Of a stretch of 64,000 nt of DNA, positions 59,551 to 64,000 are shown piece after piece. Location: the NCBI GenBank assembly GCA_036417435.1, contig CM070905.1, forward strand, positions 18,329,592 to 18,393,591, read 5' to 3'. The notes beneath the pieces are model-generated. The model saw only the letters and a program-made list of their open reading frames with translations, was not told the origin of the DNA and did not search any database. Made by a program: the position numbers and the translations under genes. This DNA comes from Inia geoffrensis (Eukaryota; Chordata; Mammalia; Artiodactyla; Iniidae). The stretch's first letter is position 1. Every line of letters begins with the position of its first letter.

Positions 59551-60440
59551 AAAACTGAGATTAAAACCCAAGTGGCCTCCTGGTTGTCAGTTTTATTTTT
59601 TTTTTAACTTTGAGTTAATCTACTGCAAATTTTCTTCCTATGAGATCTTGACTCATGATAGACTATGGAACAGTGATTTTAGCAGCCGCAGAACTTTTTC
59701 TGATACTTGTCATTCCAAAGAAATTGGTGAAATTCCACTGTGTGCAGAGAGAAAAACACTAAAGTTTTTCTTAAATGTCAGAATAAGATATCTTTTGGAA
59801 AACTGGGTTGGGGAGAGGGGTGGGGGTGAGGAGAAGCAAAAATAAAAGTTGGTGTTGTTCTCACAACATCCTATCATTTCACTTCTTTCCACTGAAGACA
59901 ACCATCCTCTTCTGTTAATTGTGCATTTTTTGTATTACATGCCTTCTTCCAAAGTTTATAGGTATCATTTTGTGTGCATGTATTTCCAGCCACATGGGGC
60001 TATGCCTAATCCAGTGTCCCATGGGGATTTTTAAACAACCCTTGATTTGGGGAATTTCCATTAACATCAGTTTCATCTGTGTGAAAGGCCCTCAGGCTGG
60101 AAGAGAAGGGACTAGAAGAGGGTGCTGAGCTGAGTGACAGATAGCTGACTGTCTTGTGGGTTATTTTAAGCATATATTTCCAGGAAGAGAATGCCAAGCT
60201 CTATGTGAACTCGATTTTCTCACATGTCAACATGAGAATAGCAATAAAGGCAGAATCCTTCCCAGCATCCCTTTGAGAAATAATAAGTAAATGTGACAAG
60301 AAACTGTTTCACAAAATAAAACAGACTTTGAAGTGAAAAAGCAGCCAGCCAGAATTCCACACGTAGCTGGAAATTGTTCCACATTTTAACCATTCCTGTC
60401 AGTCTAATGGGTGGCAATCAGTAACCTTTCCACCCTCACA
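59551..60440. other. Anonymous sequence
   Basis: Nothing recognised. Confidence 0.4.
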
Positions 60441-60498
60441 TTCTTACAACTGCACATACACACACACACATGTACACACACTCAATATTTTGAGTGTG

Positions 60499-60630
60499 GA
60501 TATTTTAAAGAACGGAGAGCTAACTTCATGTGTTTATAAATATATTTGGACTCTTGGATATGGATATTTTAAAGATATTTTAAAGAAAGGAGAGCTAACT
60601 TCATGTGTTTATAAATATATTTGGACTCTT
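60499..60630. repeat. 75-bp-period tandem duplication
   Basis: 60499-60555 and 60574-60630 are 57-bp copies differing at one base (AACGG versus AAAGG), separated by a short partial copy of the same start. Confidence 0.95.
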
Positions 60631-60691
60631 ATCCCAAATGATCAGTTCATTTAAAGTTTAAATTTATGTTAATTTTCATTTATATATATTC

Positions 60692-60692
<1 letters not shown>

Positions 60693-60758
<66 letters not shown>
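60693..60758. repeat. (TA)n microsatellite
   Basis: About 33 perfect TA units. Confidence 0.98.
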
Positions 60759-60761
<3 letters not shown>

Positions 60762-60789
60762 CAAGTCACATCCATACGGCAGTCATCCC

Positions 60790-60862
60790 AGTTCTAAAAT
60801 GAGATGGTTAGACTAGAAGATCTCAAGGCATTTTCAGTTCTAAGAATCTATGAATCCAGGAT
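60790..60862 (+). repeat. MIR3-like fragment
   Basis: 'AATGAGATGGTTAGACTAGA', then 'AGATCTCAAGGCATTTTCAG'. Confidence 0.6.
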
Positions 60863-60869
60863 TTTTGAC

Positions 60870-61825
60870 TTTGACCTTGCATTATCTTACACATGCTTTA
60901 AGAAAGAAGAACAGAGTTGCACATGACACAGTCTGAATAAGCCAGTATCACTCAAACACAACAGCATATGCAATAACCCATAGGGCAGTTTCTGGTTGGG
61001 TAAATGTAGGCTATGCTTGCACAATGAACAGAATCTCTGTGCCACAAGTTTGACTCCAGAAGCGAACTTTCCATTGTCATCAAGCAGATGATCATGCATT
61101 GCCAACAGTCCTAAGCCTTGTGTGAGTGAGCAGGCTATCATCCTATATGGCCTTTCTAAAAGAGCTTTAACTATACTCCATATTGTAAAAATAGTTACAA
61201 AGGAGACTATTTGAACACTTTTAAGAAAAGTCCTGATAAGAACTCAGATCTGGAAACTGCTAGAAGTCTCTAGGCTAATTTAATGAATAACGTTTGCAGT
61301 ATGTGGGAGCAGGTCTTCAAGGGCCACAGAGCTGCAGAGTCTAGGCATCTACAAGTCAGTATATAGCAGATAGCAAGGTAGTCAGAGCCAAGCAGCTCTT
61401 TCTAATTAGAAAACTATAAGAGAATGGGGGTTGGGGTGGAAGGAGGACAGTACTGTGTACTGCACAACTCCAGAGGGAGTCATCCCCACTCTATTTCATG
61501 TAGATAGTGCTATCTGGAGAGAAGGGAGAATAAGTACAGTTTTCATTCCATTGGTCCACATGGAAAGCAAATATGGACAATAAGATCTATACTTCAGGTT
61601 GTTTATTCTTTTAACAAATAACCAAATAACTAAGTCTTGGATTTAAATAAATCCCAAAGAAAAGAATTGAATTGATTCAAAGTTTTCTGGCTAAGAAAGC
61701 CAGATTCAAGCCAAGTTCTAGTATCATACATTGTAAAGCAATGAGAGCAAAACAGCAACTCTGAATGAAGCAAATCAGTAAAGTGCCTGGAAAAAAGTAA
61801 TCATAATAATGCTTTTTAAAGTTAA
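60870..61825. other. Anonymous sequence
   Basis: Nothing recognised. Confidence 0.4.
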
Positions 61826-61829
61826 GCCT

Positions 61830-61925
61830 GGTATTAGCTTCATTCATCCTGCAAATGTGTATATAGTGCCTACTATTTGTCAGACTGTGCTATCAGATGC
61901 ATCCTGCATTTAAGGTTCTCACAGC
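61830..61925 (-). repeat. L2 3' terminus
   Basis: 'TTCATTCATCCTGCAAATGT', then 'GCCTACTATTTGTCAGACTG'. Confidence 0.7.
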
Positions 61926-61929
61926 CCCA

Positions 61930-62595
61930 TGGAAAACCCAAATGTTTTTATCTCTGCACTTTTGTCCCAAGTGATCAATTAATTTAAAGTTAAAAGATAT
62001 ATTTATTCATTTTTATTAATTTACTATGTATGTGGTTAAATCAAGTTAAGAGTTTTCAAGTCAAGCACAGTATTCAGGAAGAAAAAACAGGTTGGCTGCT
62101 TAGCTGGGCACCAGGATCTTGTGTATAAGCATCATGTAAGATCCACCGGTTCTAGCTATATATTTATAAGTGTATCTGGACAGGGGTCTTCAATGTAAGG
62201 GCCTTATAAAGATGACAAATTATTGAGACTGATTGACCCTCCTTGCAGAAGTGAGAACTCCATATAATTTATAATACATAGTTTACTATAACATCAAGTT
62301 GTATACTATGAATTAAAGCCAGTATAGAGTGGATTTTTAATCTCAACTTCTCAGTTATGAATAGATAATGATAACCCTAGTGTAGCTAAATGAATACTTT
62401 CTCCAATTTATTTTAATCATAAGAACAGAATGCAGAGCCCCCAGGTGGACTCAGGAGTATAGGAAAAAAATAGAATATAATAAAGGTAGTATTTTAGGTA
62501 AGGGGAAAGGATAACTATCAATAATTTGTTGGGACTATTGGTTATGGTTATCCATTAGGAATAAATAATGTTTAGGTCCCTATTTCATGCCATTT
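61930..62595. other. Anonymous AT-rich sequence
   Basis: Nothing recognised. Confidence 0.4.
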
Positions 62596-62599
62596 ACTA

Positions 62600-63870
62600 G
62601 TAATTTTCAGGTACATTAAAGATACAAGCGTAAAAAGCTATGAAAACAATCAGAGGAAATACAGGAAAATGTTTTATTACCTTTGGTAGGAAAGAGCATT
62701 TTAAACAAGACTGAGAAGGCAAACAACACAAAGGAAAAGACTGATAGATATGACTAAAATAATAAATTTGCTATTATGAAAAATAACACAAGCAATTTTA
62801 AAAGGCAGGAGACAGATTAAGGATAAAATGTTTTACATAATTCATCACAAACAAAAGACTAAGAACTGCCAAGTATGACTGTGTAAGCTGTACACTGCAC
62901 ACCATCAGGGGAAGCCATTCATGTAGACTACAATATGAGTGGTGTCCCTGAAGTTGCCTTGGTCAAAATCCATTAATATTTAAAGCACTCCTTATCAATA
63001 AGAAGAAAAGATCAATAAGTCAACGAATGGAAATGTGGGCAAAGAATATGAAAAGTGAATTCATAGAAGAAGAAATATAAGTAATAGTAAACATATACAA
63101 AGATGTTAAATCTCACTTGCAGTCAAAGAAATGTAAATTGGAACAATAATGAAGCATATTTTCACCATATCAATAACGAAAAAACATTTCACACCAATAA
63201 AGAAATACCATTTCAGACTGACAAGATTTAAAATATCATTGTTGGCTAGGACATAGTGAAACAGTATTCTCTTGCATTCCTAGTATGAATGTGAAGTATG
63301 AATGTGACAATACCCATTTAAATTAAAAATGCATATACTATATGACCTAACAATTTTACTTCTCCTGATCTAAAGAAAGCTTCACTCACACATACAAGCT
63401 ATTCATTGCAGAATTTTTTGTAATCACATAAATTAGAAACATCTCATTTGTACGCAGATAGAGTTTAATAGTTGAGTAGAATGAGATAGGTCTATATGCA
63501 GTGAAATCAAAGATCTCCATTATAAACTGTTGGGTGAAAGAAGTAATTTTCATAGTGATACATATGGTATGATACCTGATATATAAAACACACGCTCATA
63601 TATACACATTAATCAACTTTATAATATTATATTATATAATTATGTGTATTATATAATTATATGTATTATATAATATATACCTATGTTTTTGTATGTGAAT
63701 GCACTAGAAGGACTATACGTCAGTTAACAGAGGTACTTCTGGGAGCCAACTAGGATTAGGCATGGAAGTCAATAGTGGGTTTTAGTTTACTTTTAATGTT
63801 TGAATTGTTGAAAAGGAGGATATTTGTGTTATTTTATTGACATTTTAAAAAATTTACACTTCCAGCAAAG
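62600..63870 (+). repeat. L1 ORF2 end and 3' UTR, decayed
   Basis: 'AATACAGGAAAATGTTTTAT', 'CCTTATCAATAAGAAGAAAA', 'CAAATAGAAATGTGGGCAAA'-type sequence near 63028 and 'TATGACCTAACAATTTTACT' follow L1 order. An AT-rich simple repeat at 63620-63680 interrupts the terminal part. Confidence 0.75.
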
Positions 63871-64000
63871 TTTGAGTAATTGTCTCATGTTCTCCAGCAA
63901 GTTGTGAGACCAACACTGAGTAAGGATATATATCAAAAATAGAAGATAGCAAATGTACTTTAGTGGGGTAACCTGAATAGATGGAGAGAAGTCAGGAGAA

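Noticed and set aside
9103..60470. Short GT/AC repeats as a regularly spaced array (CRISPR-like)
   Set aside because: They are ordinary microsatellites without spacers.

Overview
The window is mammalian nuclear DNA, almost certainly from a cetacean and probably a toothed whale. The diagnostic signal is at least fourteen copies of a tRNA-Glu-derived SINE of the CHR family. Each has a 5' head beginning near GGGCTTCCCTGGTGG, a B-box-like GGTTCGAGCC and an A-rich tail, and most keep readable target-site duplications (TSDs). CHR SINEs are known from Cetacea, hippopotamus and ruminants; the abundant short deletion-type form seen here is what I associate with cetacean genomes. The rest of the repeat content is ordinary for a eutherian: old L1 and HAL1-like pieces, L2, MIR, MaLR-like LTRs, hAT non-autonomous elements and microsatellites.

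I find no protein-coding gene, rRNA, tRNA gene or CRISPR array that I can support. Nearly every open frame is short, and many of them run through SINEs, L1 or L2. The window reads as intergenic sequence or a very long intron. The only gene-like signal I kept is weak: two splice-flanked, phase-compatible open segments at 36.6 and 38.8 kb.

Layout. 0-7 kb: SINEs, MIR and L2 in AT-rich DNA. 7.0-10.3 kb: a rearranged SINE cluster. A ~530-bp segment (7086-7619) reappears inverted at 8348-8875, inserted inside a CHR SINE whose two halves are still bracketed by one 14-bp TSD; next to it are two SINEs nested tail to tail. 12-17.2 kb: a SINE and a long L2 with a decayed reverse-transcriptase domain, itself interrupted by a 415-bp hAT element. 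17.2-22.4 kb: mostly anonymous. 22.4-25.5 kb: HAL1-like and L1 pieces with a SINE. 26-30.3 kb: SINEs, MIR and L1 3' ends. 32.5 kb: a MaLR-like solo LTR. 34-37.6 kb: SINE, MIR, L2, a second copy of the same hAT element and a MER5-like piece. 37.6-47.9 kb: the longest repeat-poor interval, with a G-quadruplex-prone C-rich tract at 40.4 kb. 47.9-54 kb: a nested stack of L1, HAL1-like, L2 and LTR-in-LTR. 54-64 kb: L2, MIR, a short-form SINE, microsatellites including (TA)n, and an L1 3' end.

The most notable observation is the local inverted duplication. The sequence itself orders the events: the SINE inserted first, then an inverted copy of DNA about 1.2 kb away was placed in it with a 7-bp direct repeat at the junctions. 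This looks like a replication template-switch or an end-joining insertion rather than transposition. All repeat family names come from recognising consensus-like sequence by eye; no search was run.
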